16,844 bases of DNA from Candidatus Aminicenantes bacterium UBA647 (GTDB lineage Bacteria; Acidobacteriota; Aminicenantia; UBA2199). The notes under the pieces were generated by a model. It was not told the DNA's origin, searched no databases, and was given only the letters and a program-made list of their open reading frames with translations. The translations under genes were made by a program, and so were the position numbers. Location: positions 1-16,844 of the forward strand of contig DBOL01000071.1 in NCBI GenBank assembly GCA_002299555.1. The letters run 5' to 3'. Of the stretch, positions 6,874 through 14,668 are shown piece by piece (the stretch's first letter is position 1; every line of letters starts with the position of its first letter).

Positions 6874-7842
6874 CTACCCGGTCAACTTTTGATGAGATAT
6901 TTCTTCTCCATCACCAACAACTATATTCCGGAGATATGTAAAAGGCCCTATCCTGCAATCTTTCCCGATCTTTGTACCCGAACCGATATAGGTCGAGGGA
7001 AAGATGATCGTATCTCTCCCGATCTCAACCCCACACTCAATTGTAACCGTTTCAGGCTGAAGTATTGTTATCCCGGATCTTTCAGACAGATCTCTAATAT
7101 TATCTTTGTTGAACTTTGCCTGAGCTTCGGCAAGTTCCGTTCTGTTGTTTATTCCTATCGCGGCAAAATAGTTCCTGGTTATCACCGCATCCGGTAAATA
7201 TCCTTCATCCTTCAGAATGGATACGATATCAGTAAGATAAAACTCTTTCTTCTCGTTATTGCTGCTTATATCCTTTAGAAGAGGGAAAACCGTCATGTTA
7301 TCAAATACATAGATCCCTGCATTCACTTCTCTGATCTTTATCTGCTCCTCATCTGCATCAGGAGCTTCAATTATAGCACCAACTTTACCGTCAACATCTC
7401 TAATTATCCGGCCATAGGGCGGTGGGTCTGATGGAAACAATGCAGATAACAATGTACATTTAAGTCCATTTTCGCTGTTATAACTGATCATCTCCTTAAA
7501 TTCAACCGATGTAATATACGGGTTATCACCAACGGTCACCAGGAGATCCCCATCAAAATCATGAAGGTGATCCTCTGCGGATATCAGGGCATGAGCAGTG
7601 CCCAATTGATCCTTCTGAACTGCATATTTCACATCCCTTTCTACTACCGCCTCTACCTCTTTTCTGTTCTCCCCCACAATAATAATAATATCTTCATCTT
7701 TTATCCCTGTTTCAGAGAGAGCATCCAGAATATAGTTTATGATCTCTTTTCCGAGGATCTTGTGAACCACTTTAGACCTGTCAGATTTCATCCGCTTAGA
7801 TTTGCCGGCAGCCAGAACCACGGCTTTAATATTTCTTTTCAT
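6874..7842 (-). CDS. GlmU-like sugar-1-phosphate uridylyltransferase lacking the acetyltransferase domain
   Basis: The N-terminal two thirds match the pyrophosphorylase domain of GlmU: LAAGKSKRMKSDRSKVVHKI (10-29), QKDQLGTAHA (76-85), VGDNP with Asp106 at the metal site of Escherichia coli Asp105, YGRI (143-146), REVNAGIYVF (171-180), FYLTDIV (201-207) and IGINNR (229-234). Hexapeptide repeats of a left-handed beta helix begin near 268, but the protein stops at residue 322, just past IGPFTYLR. It therefore lacks the region holding Lys351 and His363 of E. coli GlmU, and acetyltransfer is not expected. The next gene starts 6 bp later, so no remnant of the missing domain remains. It shares an ATGA overlap with the AAA+ gene upstream. 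It may make UDP-GlcNAc, or act on the product of the kinase next door. Confidence 0.85.
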   Translation of the reverse strand: MKRNIKAVVLAAGKSKRMKSDRSKVVHKILGKEIINYILDALSETGIKDEDIIIIVGENRKEVEAVVERDVKYAVQKDQLGTAHALISAEDHLHDFDGDLLVTVGDNPYITSVEFKEMISYNSENGLKCTLLSALFPSDPPPYGRIIRDVDGKVGAIIEAPDADEEQIKIREVNAGIYVFDNMTVFPLLKDISSNNEKKEFYLTDIVSILKDEGYLPDAVITRNYFAAIGINNRTELAEAQAKFNKDNIRDLSERSGITILQPETVTIECGVEIGRDTIIFPSTYIGSGTKIGKDCRIGPFTYLRNIVVGDGEEISHQKLTG

Positions 7843-9605
7843 TTTTTGCTACTCTCCGAAATTTCGATCTTGTTCTTTTTGAATTTTATATATATCTTCT
7901 CTGACTTAGAGTTTTTCCCTGTGACATAGTCAATTACTGATGATCTGATCTCCTTTTCCACAAACTCCACGATCATATGTGCAGACCCACCCTGCATTGC
8001 AGCTTCTTCAGACAGGATCTTTGATATTTTTTTTTCAAACACCAGTATTTTCTGAAATTTCTCCTTAATTTCTCCGGCTATATCTTCCATCTCTTTGATC
8101 GCGATCTTTTCAAGACTTTCCTTTCCCAGAGGAGCAAATTCAATGATCTCATCAACCCAATCCAGGACATTAATGATCTTGGGAGGAATTATCAACCTGC
8201 TTAAGATCTCATTACCTTTCACAAACCCGATCTGACTTTTCGAAACCTCACTTCCGATCCTGGTCAGGCTGAAGATGAATATTTTATTGGAGATACAATA
8301 TTTCTTTCCTGAAGCATCAATGATCTCGCCTTTCCTGAGAATATCTCTTAAAAATGTAAGTGTCGAATTATGAGTTTGATCAATATTCTCAAAATAGATG
8401 ACCGAAAAAGGGTGAAGTTCAAACTCTTTTGTCAATTGTCCCATTTCACTATCACGGCCTGATATGAGTTTTTTTACATCTTCAGATTTTTTATATTCAG
8501 AAAGATCTATCACCCTCAGTTTTTTCTTACTTCCGAACAGGTATTCAGCAATTTTTCTTGCAATGTAACTTTTTCCTACTCCTGGAGGTCCGAGGAAAAG
8601 GAATATCCCTTCAGCTTTTTTCCCTGCTTTTTCCGCCTCAAACCTTGATAATTTAATTATCCTGGCAACCTCTTCGAGGGCAGGACTCTGATTTACCACC
8701 TGTTTTTTAAGATATGAAAGGATTCCCGATGCATGTTTAATCGGATCCAGTTTTATGATCTCAGGCGGAAGTTTTGTGATATCGGAGATACTTTTATATA
8801 TGTGCCCGACCTTTAATTCCTTTTCACCTTTTACCGATGCTTTCGAGCATGATGAGTCAAGAAGTTCAACACCTTTACCCGGGAAATATCTGTTCGGTAC
8901 AAACCGCCGGGACAATTCAAATATCTCCTTAAGTACCTTACTATTTATTTTAAGTGAATAGTAACCTTCAAAATATTTTGATATTCCGGACAAAATATCA
9001 AGTACATCATTCTGCTCCGGTTCCTCAAGAGATACTATTGAAAAGTTCATAGAAAGGAAATCGTCACTTTTCATAAAACGATAATAATAATCGGGAGTTG
9101 TGGCTCCAATTAATTTCATCTCCCTGTTAATAAAATAGGACTTCAGAAGATTTCTTATTCCTGAGGAGTTTCCGGATCCTTTCCTTCCTGCAATTGATTC
9201 GATCTCCATCTCATTCAGAAATAATATGATCTTATCTCTGTTCAATATTAATTCACTGAATAATTCTTCGAACTCTTCTACAAGACGATCTCCACTTCCA
9301 CCTTTATAGAAAAAGCGGTTCATCGATAATTCAAAGATCACTTTATTTTTTAGAGATGGATGGACATCTCCGGAGTTTATTCTGGCAGCGAGTTCGGTTA
9401 TTAATGCAGTTTTTCCCACACCTGGCTTCCCTACAAGGAGGAGATTGCTCTTCAGCTTTCTGAGAAGGGTCTCCATTGCCGCTTCAAGTTCCTCCTCCCT
9501 CCCTACAAACGGGATCCTCTCCGGATCTTTTGCCTGTTCACTCAGATTTTCCAGAAATGGATGAAACTTTTCAGATATCTCTATTCCACTGAAATTATTA
9601 CTCAT
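7839..9605 (-). CDS. Clp/Hsp100-like double AAA+ protein with degenerate catalytic motifs
   Basis: There are two AAA+ modules in ClpA/ClpC order without a ClpN domain, 588 residues against about 750-850 for family members. D1 has VGREEELE (34-41) and Walker A GKPGVGKT (59-66). Its Walker B is ILFLNE (Asn131 for Asp), and the Arg-finger pair of ALARRF is replaced in FLSMNF (Met186, Asn187). D2 has Walker A GPPGVGKS (339-346) and DLSEY (367-371). Its Walker B is IYFENIDQTH, with Glu406-Asn407 where DE is expected. The Arg finger of FINRID is lost (IINVLD, Val480) and sensor-2 GAR is replaced by GSAH (540-543). An IGF (459-461) sits near where ClpA and ClpC carry their ClpP loop. Nucleotide binding is plausible, strong ATPase activity doubtful. 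The gene lies inside the glycan operon, 5 bp after the sugar-phosphate transferase and overlapping the GlmU-like gene by 4 bp. The role is unknown; a scaffold or regulator is possible. Confidence 0.8.
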   Translation of the reverse strand: MSNNFSGIEISEKFHPFLENLSEQAKDPERIPFVGREEELEAAMETLLRKLKSNLLLVGKPGVGKTALITELAARINSGDVHPSLKNKVIFELSMNRFFYKGGSGDRLVEEFEELFSELILNRDKIILFLNEMEIESIAGRKGSGNSSGIRNLLKSYFINREMKLIGATTPDYYYRFMKSDDFLSMNFSIVSLEEPEQNDVLDILSGISKYFEGYYSLKINSKVLKEIFELSRRFVPNRYFPGKGVELLDSSCSKASVKGEKELKVGHIYKSISDITKLPPEIIKLDPIKHASGILSYLKKQVVNQSPALEEVARIIKLSRFEAEKAGKKAEGIFLFLGPPGVGKSYIARKIAEYLFGSKKKLRVIDLSEYKKSEDVKKLISGRDSEMGQLTKEFELHPFSVIYFENIDQTHNSTLTFLRDILRKGEIIDASGKKYCISNKIFIFSLTRIGSEVSKSQIGFVKGNEILSRLIIPPKIINVLDWVDEIIEFAPLGKESLEKIAIKEMEDIAGEIKEKFQKILVFEKKISKILSEEAAMQGGSAHMIVEFVEKEIRSSVIDYVTGKNSKSEKIYIKFKKNKIEISESSKK

Positions 9606-9610
9606 GTTCT

Positions 9611-11008
9611 TCAGCTGTTGACATCAATGAACTGGAACTTGAGAACAGTTCTCCAGAGTATTTCAAAATCTATCTTCATTGACCAGTTCTGTATATAAAA
9701 AATGTCAAACTCGATCCTTTTGTTCAAAGGAGTATTCCCCCGCAACCCATGCACCTGTGCCCAACCTGTCATTCCCGGTTTTACCGTATGCCTCAGCATA
9801 TATTTCGGGATCTCATCTTTGAATTTTTCAACCAGTTCAGGCCGCTCCGGCCTCGGGCCTATCAGAGACATTTCACCTTTAATAACATTTATCAATTGAG
9901 GAAGTTCATCAAGTGAAAATTTTCTCAGGACCTTTCCGATCTTTGTGACCCTATTGTCATCAGGAGGTGACCAGATCGCTCCGGTATTTTTTTCGGCATC
10001 CTGGATCATCGTTCGGAACTTAATAATATTAAAAACCTTTCCTGACACTCCAACCCTTGACTGCGTGTAAAGTACAGGCCCTTTTGATGAAATTTTTATA
10101 AGGATGCTAATACCTATCATGGGGATGATCGCAATAATTAATGCTACCAAACCGAAGATCAGATCGAAACTGTTCTTTAGAAAAAGCCGCCAGCCATTCA
10201 GTCGGATATCACCAAGATTGATGACAGGAAGCCCTTCTATATGTTCCATCCCTGATCCGAGAGAGGACATATGAACAATATCAGGAACAAGCTTTACATC
10301 TATCAGAAGATTATTCCCCTCCTCTATCAGCTTTGTGATAGTTGAGAAATTTTTCATAGATAATGCAATAAAAATATCAGTAATTCCATGTTCTTTTACT
10401 ACTTTTTTAACATCACTGTATTTTCCGAGAACCATCTCACCTGTCCCGTCATCAGAGAGGTATCCGACAACATCAATGCCAAAATGATTATATCTGGCAA
10501 GATTCCCCCCCATCATCTTTGCAATATCCCCCGTACCGGCAATAAGAACTCTGGATATACCATTATTCTTCAAAAAAGTTTTTTTAAAAGCGGAAAATAC
10601 AGCAAGACGAAAACCAAATATGATCAACACGGAAAAAGGTATATAAAGAATGAGGAAAATATGTGATACCTGGAAATCAACATGTTCATAACTTCTCAGA
10701 TAACTGAAAAGTAACAGGATCACAATTGCAGAAAGAACTGTATTAAAAAAAACAAGAAAAAGATCATCGAGACGGTTTCGTCTCAGTTTTATTCTGTAAT
10801 ATCCCATATAAGAAAAATAAAAGACCTGAACTACAATAAGAAACGGGAGAACCAGAAAATATTTCCCGTAATGCGGAACACCCTTGGGAACGCTTATGAA
10901 CCCTGAATAAAACCTGAGGAAAAAAGTGAGAGCAAAACTTGCAACAATAGCAAGTATATCGCTCAGAAGATAAAAATAAGTAAGTTGTTCTCGTCTCTTC
11001 TTTATCAT
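9611..11008 (-). CDS. Polyprenyl-phosphate sugar-phosphate transferase (WcaJ/WbaP type)
   Basis: This inner-membrane enzyme starts lipid-linked glycan synthesis by moving a sugar phosphate from a nucleotide sugar to undecaprenyl phosphate. It has 465 residues. Four membrane segments lie at about 13-32, 49-69, 82-103 and 115-138, followed by a Rossmann-like soluble domain (VLIAGTGDIAKMMGGN, 154-169). A fifth hydrophobic segment (about 282-305) leads into the bacterial sugar transferase domain with KFRTM (330-334), FSLDELPQL (364-372), SLIGPRPERPE (381-391) and PGMTGWAQVHGLRG (411-424). All core catalytic motifs are present. The donor is not determinable; UDP-glucose is common in the family, but the kinase and nucleotidyltransferase downstream may supply another sugar. 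The start overlaps the stop of the glycosyltransferase gene (ATGA). Confidence 0.92.
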   Translation of the reverse strand: MIKKRREQLTYFYLLSDILAIVASFALTFFLRFYSGFISVPKGVPHYGKYFLVLPFLIVVQVFYFSYMGYYRIKLRRNRLDDLFLVFFNTVLSAIVILLLFSYLRSYEHVDFQVSHIFLILYIPFSVLIIFGFRLAVFSAFKKTFLKNNGISRVLIAGTGDIAKMMGGNLARYNHFGIDVVGYLSDDGTGEMVLGKYSDVKKVVKEHGITDIFIALSMKNFSTITKLIEEGNNLLIDVKLVPDIVHMSSLGSGMEHIEGLPVINLGDIRLNGWRLFLKNSFDLIFGLVALIIAIIPMIGISILIKISSKGPVLYTQSRVGVSGKVFNIIKFRTMIQDAEKNTGAIWSPPDDNRVTKIGKVLRKFSLDELPQLINVIKGEMSLIGPRPERPELVEKFKDEIPKYMLRHTVKPGMTGWAQVHGLRGNTPLNKRIEFDIFYIQNWSMKIDFEILWRTVLKFQFIDVNS

Positions 11009-12087
11009 GATAGTTTTTTAATAAAAGCAGATATTTTTTTACGGAAGTTGGCAGAGGAAAAACGGAGTGCGCTTTCTCTTATTTTGTCTCTGTCGAAATT
11101 TTTACCTTTTAGTTCCTCAACAGCATTCAACAATCCTTCTGACTCTCCTGTGTCGTACAGGATACCATTATCACTGTTCACAATATCTGTAACTCCTCCA
11201 TTATTATAAGAAATTACCGGGATCCCACAACTATGTGCCTCTGCAAATGTTATTCCAAAATCTTCAATTCCTGCATAAACAAATGCACGGCTGCTCCTGT
11301 AAAGTTCCCGAAGATTTTCATTTTCAAGGTCTTTTTTGAACTCGATGTTATTTCCTGCTATTTTTTTCAACCTTTTCTCTTCAGGTCCTTTCCCTACAAC
11401 GATCAGTTTATCACCTGTCCGGCTGAAAGCTTTTACAAGTGTATCAACCCTCTTGTAGGGAACAAGCGCTGAGACCGTCAGGAAATGTTCACCTTTTTTT
11501 TTATCTCCGGGAGTAAAATATTCCGTATCAACAGGAGGATGGATAACCTCAGAATCTCTTCTGTAATATCTCCGTATCCTCTCCTTGACAAAATTTGAAT
11601 TCGCAATGAAATGATCAACCCTTTCACTGCTTGAGACATCCCATTTTCTTAACTCTGAGATCCTGCTCCTGATAAATCTCTTCCTTAATCCCTTCAGCTC
11701 ACCAAAATATGAATAATACTGGTCCCATGCATATCTCATGGGTGAATGAATATAACTTATATGCTTTGAGAATGGATAAGGGATAATACCTTTTGCCACA
11801 CAATGAGAACTACTTACAACAAGATCATACCCTTCGAGATCAAAATCTTCAATAAATTTAGGGAAGAGGGGAAGAAAATACCGATACCTTTTTTTTATCA
11901 TCCCTGAGTTATTTAGTAAAGATGTTCTGATCTTATGCCCTTTTATCTTTTCAGATATCTTATCCTCTTCTAAAAACAGAGTGAAAATATCCGCATCAGG
12001 AAAAATAGTCAGTAATTCTTCAAGGACTTTTTCACCTCCGCGCATACCGTTCAGCCAGTCGTGGATTATTGCAGTCCGTTTTTCCAT
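11005..12087 (-). CDS. GT4-family glycosyltransferase (WbaZ/mannosyltransferase-like)
   Basis: A retaining GT-B glycosyltransferase of 360 residues. The N-terminal IHDWLNGMRGGEKVLEEL (8-25) is typical of the WbaZ-like group, followed by VVSSSHCVAKG (90-100) and YIHSPMRYAWDQYY (112-125). The C-terminal donor-binding half has TVSALVPYKRVDTLVKAF (204-221), VVGKGPE (230-236) and the EX7E motif in EDFGITFAEAHSCGIPVI (Glu275, Glu283). It is predicted to be cytosolic or peripheral, adding a hexose (often mannose in this group) to a lipid-linked acceptor, most likely the product of the phosphotransferase encoded next. It is the first gene of a six-gene operon. The start is uncertain: GGGTG lies too near the ATG to be a good ribosome-binding site, but a promoter placed for a leaderless message supports this ATG. 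Confidence 0.9.
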   Translation of the reverse strand: MEKRTAIIHDWLNGMRGGEKVLEELLTIFPDADIFTLFLEEDKISEKIKGHKIRTSLLNNSGMIKKRYRYFLPLFPKFIEDFDLEGYDLVVSSSHCVAKGIIPYPFSKHISYIHSPMRYAWDQYYSYFGELKGLRKRFIRSRISELRKWDVSSSERVDHFIANSNFVKERIRRYYRRDSEVIHPPVDTEYFTPGDKKKGEHFLTVSALVPYKRVDTLVKAFSRTGDKLIVVGKGPEEKRLKKIAGNNIEFKKDLENENLRELYRSSRAFVYAGIEDFGITFAEAHSCGIPVISYNNGGVTDIVNSDNGILYDTGESEGLLNAVEELKGKNFDRDKIRESALRFSSANFRKKISAFIKKLS

Positions 12088-12094
12088 TCACCCA

Positions 12095-12123
12095 ATTTTA
12101 CAACGACTTCCCCTATAAATCAA
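12095..12123 (-). promoter_or_regulatory. Predicted promoter of the glycan operon, possibly leaderless
   Basis: On the minus strand, TTGATT (12118-12123) and TAAAAT (12095-12100) are 17 bp apart. Only 7 bases separate the -10 box from the glycosyltransferase ATG, so transcription would begin at or next to the start codon. Four of six and five of six bases match consensus. Confidence 0.45.
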
Positions 12124-12180
12124 CAATATGGACAGTTTGAAAACAGAAGATGATAGGATCAGAGGGTGGGAAGATGAGTT

Positions 12181-12212
12181 GATTCATCCTCTCAACTACT
12201 CAACGTCCCAAC
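12181..12212. repeat. Degenerate octamer tandem repeat, four units
   Basis: Four consecutive 8-base units read GATTCATC, CTCTCAAC, TACTCAAC and GTCCCAAC, sharing a YYCAAC-like core in the last three. AGTTGA (12177-12182) can pair with TCAACT (12192-12197), and ATCAGAGG (12158-12165) with CCTCTGAT (12233-12240). The array lies between the permease stop and the glycan-operon promoter. Confidence 0.45.
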
Positions 12213-12240
12213 TTCTTGAATTATGTTTTGTGCCTCTGAT

Positions 12241-13176
12241 TTAATTTTTTATGAATCTGTTAAGGATGGTTCTGAACCTGAGGCGTCTGTCACTGATCAT
12301 AAAACTTATTCCGATGATGATAAGAGAACCTGCTCCAAGTTGTGAAATAGTTACTCCCGTTCCAAGAAAAATATAGGAGAATATAACTACAAGGAATGGC
12401 TGGCTGTTCTTTATGAACGACACCTGGGTCGATTTTATATATTTAAGTGCTGTAAAAAGGAAGAACATCCCGAAGATAGGCCCTAAAAGAGATCCGGCAA
12501 TGAGATAAACAAATTCATTCTGTTCAGGAAGCCTCAAACCTCCGACAAACAGGTTATATACAAGATAGGTTAGGAAAAGAAAAAATATCCGGACCAGTGT
12601 TATCAGGAGCGGAGGAACATCTTCAGTCTTTTTTTTTATAAGTACATTGTTGAATGAATAAATAAGCACTGTCAATAAGACCAAAAGTGTATATTTGATA
12701 CCGATATCAGGAGATACATAGGTAATAAGTACAACTCCACAAACAGAGATAAATCCTCCTGATATTTCGCTTGGTGAGAGCTTCTCATCGATATAAAAAT
12801 AGGCGATCACAGCAACAACAAGGGGCGTTATGCTGCCTATAAAAGAGACAACCGCAGGGTTAATCTGTTTTATCACATAAAAAAAAGTGAATGCCGCAAA
12901 AGCTTCAGACATAACAAAATAGATGAAAAAAAACTTGAATTCTTTAAGTTTACCAATATAGCAGATAATATCTTTCCTTTTTACAACCAGGAGAACTACA
13001 CTCCATATACTTGCAAGTCCGAACCACCAGAAAAGAAAGATATTTGTAGCCATTGTAGCCTGGATTATTTTTGAAGTTATATAAACAAGGGAGATAGAAA
13101 TGGCAGAGAGGAATGCAAACATGTAACCTGCAATTTTTTTTTCCACCATCTGAAAGTATAACTGTTTTTTCTGCAT
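12241..13176 (-). CDS. EamA/DMT-family membrane transporter
   Basis: An inner-membrane protein of 311 residues with about ten hydrophobic segments in two homologous halves (about 16-153 and 162-295), the layout of drug/metabolite transporters. The end of the first half, YIDEKLSPSEISGGFISVCGVVLI (128-151), is the classic EamA boundary between helices 4 and 5. SFIGSITPLVVAVIAY (111-126) and SFIKNSQPFLVVIFSY (253-268) are matching helices with the conserved proline in each half. The substrate is unknown. The family exports amino acids or metabolites, or moves nucleotide sugars and lipid-linked intermediates, so a link with the glycan operon is possible but unproven. Neither the ATG at 13176 nor the ATG at 13149 has a clear ribosome-binding site; the longer form is kept. 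It is transcribed divergently from the secreted-protein cluster. Confidence 0.88.
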   Translation of the reverse strand: MQKKQLYFQMVEKKIAGYMFAFLSAISISLVYITSKIIQATMATNIFLFWWFGLASIWSVVLLVVKRKDIICYIGKLKEFKFFFIYFVMSEAFAAFTFFYVIKQINPAVVSFIGSITPLVVAVIAYFYIDEKLSPSEISGGFISVCGVVLITYVSPDIGIKYTLLVLLTVLIYSFNNVLIKKKTEDVPPLLITLVRIFFLFLTYLVYNLFVGGLRLPEQNEFVYLIAGSLLGPIFGMFFLFTALKYIKSTQVSFIKNSQPFLVVIFSYIFLGTGVTISQLGAGSLIIIGISFMISDRRLRFRTILNRFIKN

Positions 13177-13226
13177 AATCGAAGGAAAAAATATTGTTGA
13201 AATAATTTTATGACCATGAAAGTGAG

Positions 13227-13244
13227 ATTTTTATGCATAAAAAT
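13227..13244. promoter_or_regulatory. Perfect 18-bp palindrome in a divergent intergenic region (candidate operator)
   Basis: ATTTTTATGCATAAAAAT is self-complementary over all 18 bases. It lies 50 bp from the permease start and 39 bp from the first secreted-protein start, a position from which one regulator could act on both genes. AT-rich sequence makes partial palindromes common, so function is inferred. Confidence 0.45.
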
Positions 13245-13272
13245 ATATATTAGTATTAGACTATTACAAAAT

Positions 13273-13276
13273 GGAG
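13273..13276 (+). promoter_or_regulatory. Ribosome-binding site fixing the start at 13284
   Basis: GGAG lies 7 bp before the ATG at 13284 but only 1 bp before an in-frame GTG at 13278, so the ATG is the better start. Confidence 0.7.
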
Positions 13277-13283
13277 AGTGAAA

Positions 13284-14633
13284 ATGAAGAGAACATTAAT
13301 GTTTACGATTGTGTTTTGTTTGTCCATATTGTTTGTTAATGGACAATCTATAACTATTACTTCACCTGTCGCAGGAAATGAGTGGACCATAGGAACCGGC
13401 TACGAGATCATATGGACAATAGTTGGAGATATGAATGCGTATGTGAAGATCAGGCTGTATGACAGAAGAGGTGCGGTAAAGATCCTTGATATTTCGGATA
13501 GAACTGAAAATGACGGTACGTATTTTTATCGGATCGTCCCCGGTACAGTTTCTCCGGGAGAATATACTGTCAGAGTAAAAACAGTTGACAATGCATTTTC
13601 CGATGACAGTGGAATAATTGATATCATAGCAGCTTCAACAGAGGAGCCACGATCAATACCTCTTCCCGAGAACACAGTTGTTGAACAACGGAGAGTAATG
13701 CCGGAAAGTTCTCAGCCAGTCGTTAGAGTAATTTACCCCAACGGCGGTGAAACACTATCCAGAGGCAGTAGAGTAGAGATAAAATGGGAGTGTGTGGAGG
13801 GATTCAATCCACCTAAGATAAAAATTCTGAAAAATGGAAGGACCGTAAAAGTGTACGGACCTGACAGACTCTACCCTGTCCCTTCAAGTGGAGGATACAT
13901 CTGGCCCTGGATCGTACCATCAAATCTGGCTCCCGGCTCAGATTATTCCGTCAGGATCGAGAAAGGAGATTTCCCTAGATCAAATGACAGCAGTGACAGG
14001 AATTTTTCGATCTCATCTGATCTGAATATAGAAGTTACAGCACCTCGAGGTAACGCACTGACAGTCACAAACGGGCAATTAATAAGATGGATAGCCGGAG
14101 GAGTTGAAGGAAATGTAAATGTCTATCTTGTAAGAGCGGACGGAAGAGGGGGTGAACAATTGATCAGGTCAGGTATCCCTGCAACTCCAAGCTCCTTTCT
14201 CTGGTATGTCGGAGCACTGGAGCGGGCCGGGACAGTTATAAGCAGGGAAAACTATAAGGTTGTTGTTTCAGCTGAAGACGGATCTGTCACAGGCGAGAGC
14301 AACTCCTTTCAGATAATAGCACCGACACTGGAAGTCACTTCTCCGGGAAGTGGAAGAAAAAGGTCAGGGGATACTCTCAGCATCCGATGGAACAACTCTC
14401 CCGGATTTCACGGTAATGTGAATGTTATCCTTGAACAACAGATGGAGAGAGGTACATTTGCGGAATATGAGACTCTATTCACTAATACACATGATAAAAG
14501 CCTGAGCTGGAGAATTCCGCCGGCTCACGGGCTTGACCCATTCCCTACCGACAGAAATTACAGGATAGTTGTGAAATCGGTCAGATGTCCAAGCCTGATC
14601 GTTGCAAGAGGAACGTGGTTCGAAGTCAGATAG
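13284..14633 (+). CDS. Secreted protein with four Kre9/KNH-like Ig-fold repeats
   Basis: A protein of 449 residues with a signal peptide (MKRTLMFTIVFCLSILFVNG, no lipobox Cys). Four Ig-like repeats of about 95-100 residues follow, at roughly 22-116, 146-244, 247-345 and 347-448. Each opens with an I/V-x-S-P or Y-P-x-x-G strand, has an I-x-W pair (IIWTI, IKWEC, IRWIA, IRWNN), and ends with a Y-x-[VI]-x-V strand (YTVRVKT, YSVRIEK, YKVVVSA, YRIVVKS). This is the pattern of the Kre9/KNH family found in bacterial surface and matrix-associated proteins. No enzyme motif is visible, so an adhesive or structural extracellular role is inferred. A low-complexity linker (about 117-145) separates repeats 1 and 2. 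It heads a plus-strand set of related genes; the next begins 35 bp later. Confidence 0.8.
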   Translation: MKRTLMFTIVFCLSILFVNGQSITITSPVAGNEWTIGTGYEIIWTIVGDMNAYVKIRLYDRRGAVKILDISDRTENDGTYFYRIVPGTVSPGEYTVRVKTVDNAFSDDSGIIDIIAASTEEPRSIPLPENTVVEQRRVMPESSQPVVRVIYPNGGETLSRGSRVEIKWECVEGFNPPKIKILKNGRTVKVYGPDRLYPVPSSGGYIWPWIVPSNLAPGSDYSVRIEKGDFPRSNDSSDRNFSISSDLNIEVTAPRGNALTVTNGQLIRWIAGGVEGNVNVYLVRADGRGGEQLIRSGIPATPSSFLWYVGALERAGTVISRENYKVVVSAEDGSVTGESNSFQIIAPTLEVTSPGSGRKRSGDTLSIRWNNSPGFHGNVNVILEQQMERGTFAEYETLFTNTHDKSLSWRIPPAHGLDPFPTDRNYRIVVKSVRCPSLIVARGTWFEVR

Positions 14634-14668
14634 TTTTTATAATAAAAAGAGGTTAAGGGGAGGAAAAA

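Noticed and set aside
6727..7197. Plus-strand open frame of 156 codons over the kinase and GlmU-like genes
   Set aside because: It is antisense to two well-supported genes, with no recognisable motif.
13278..13283. GTG start for the first secreted protein
   Set aside because: GGAG is only 1 bp away from it. The ATG at 13284 has proper spacing and gives a typical signal peptide start.
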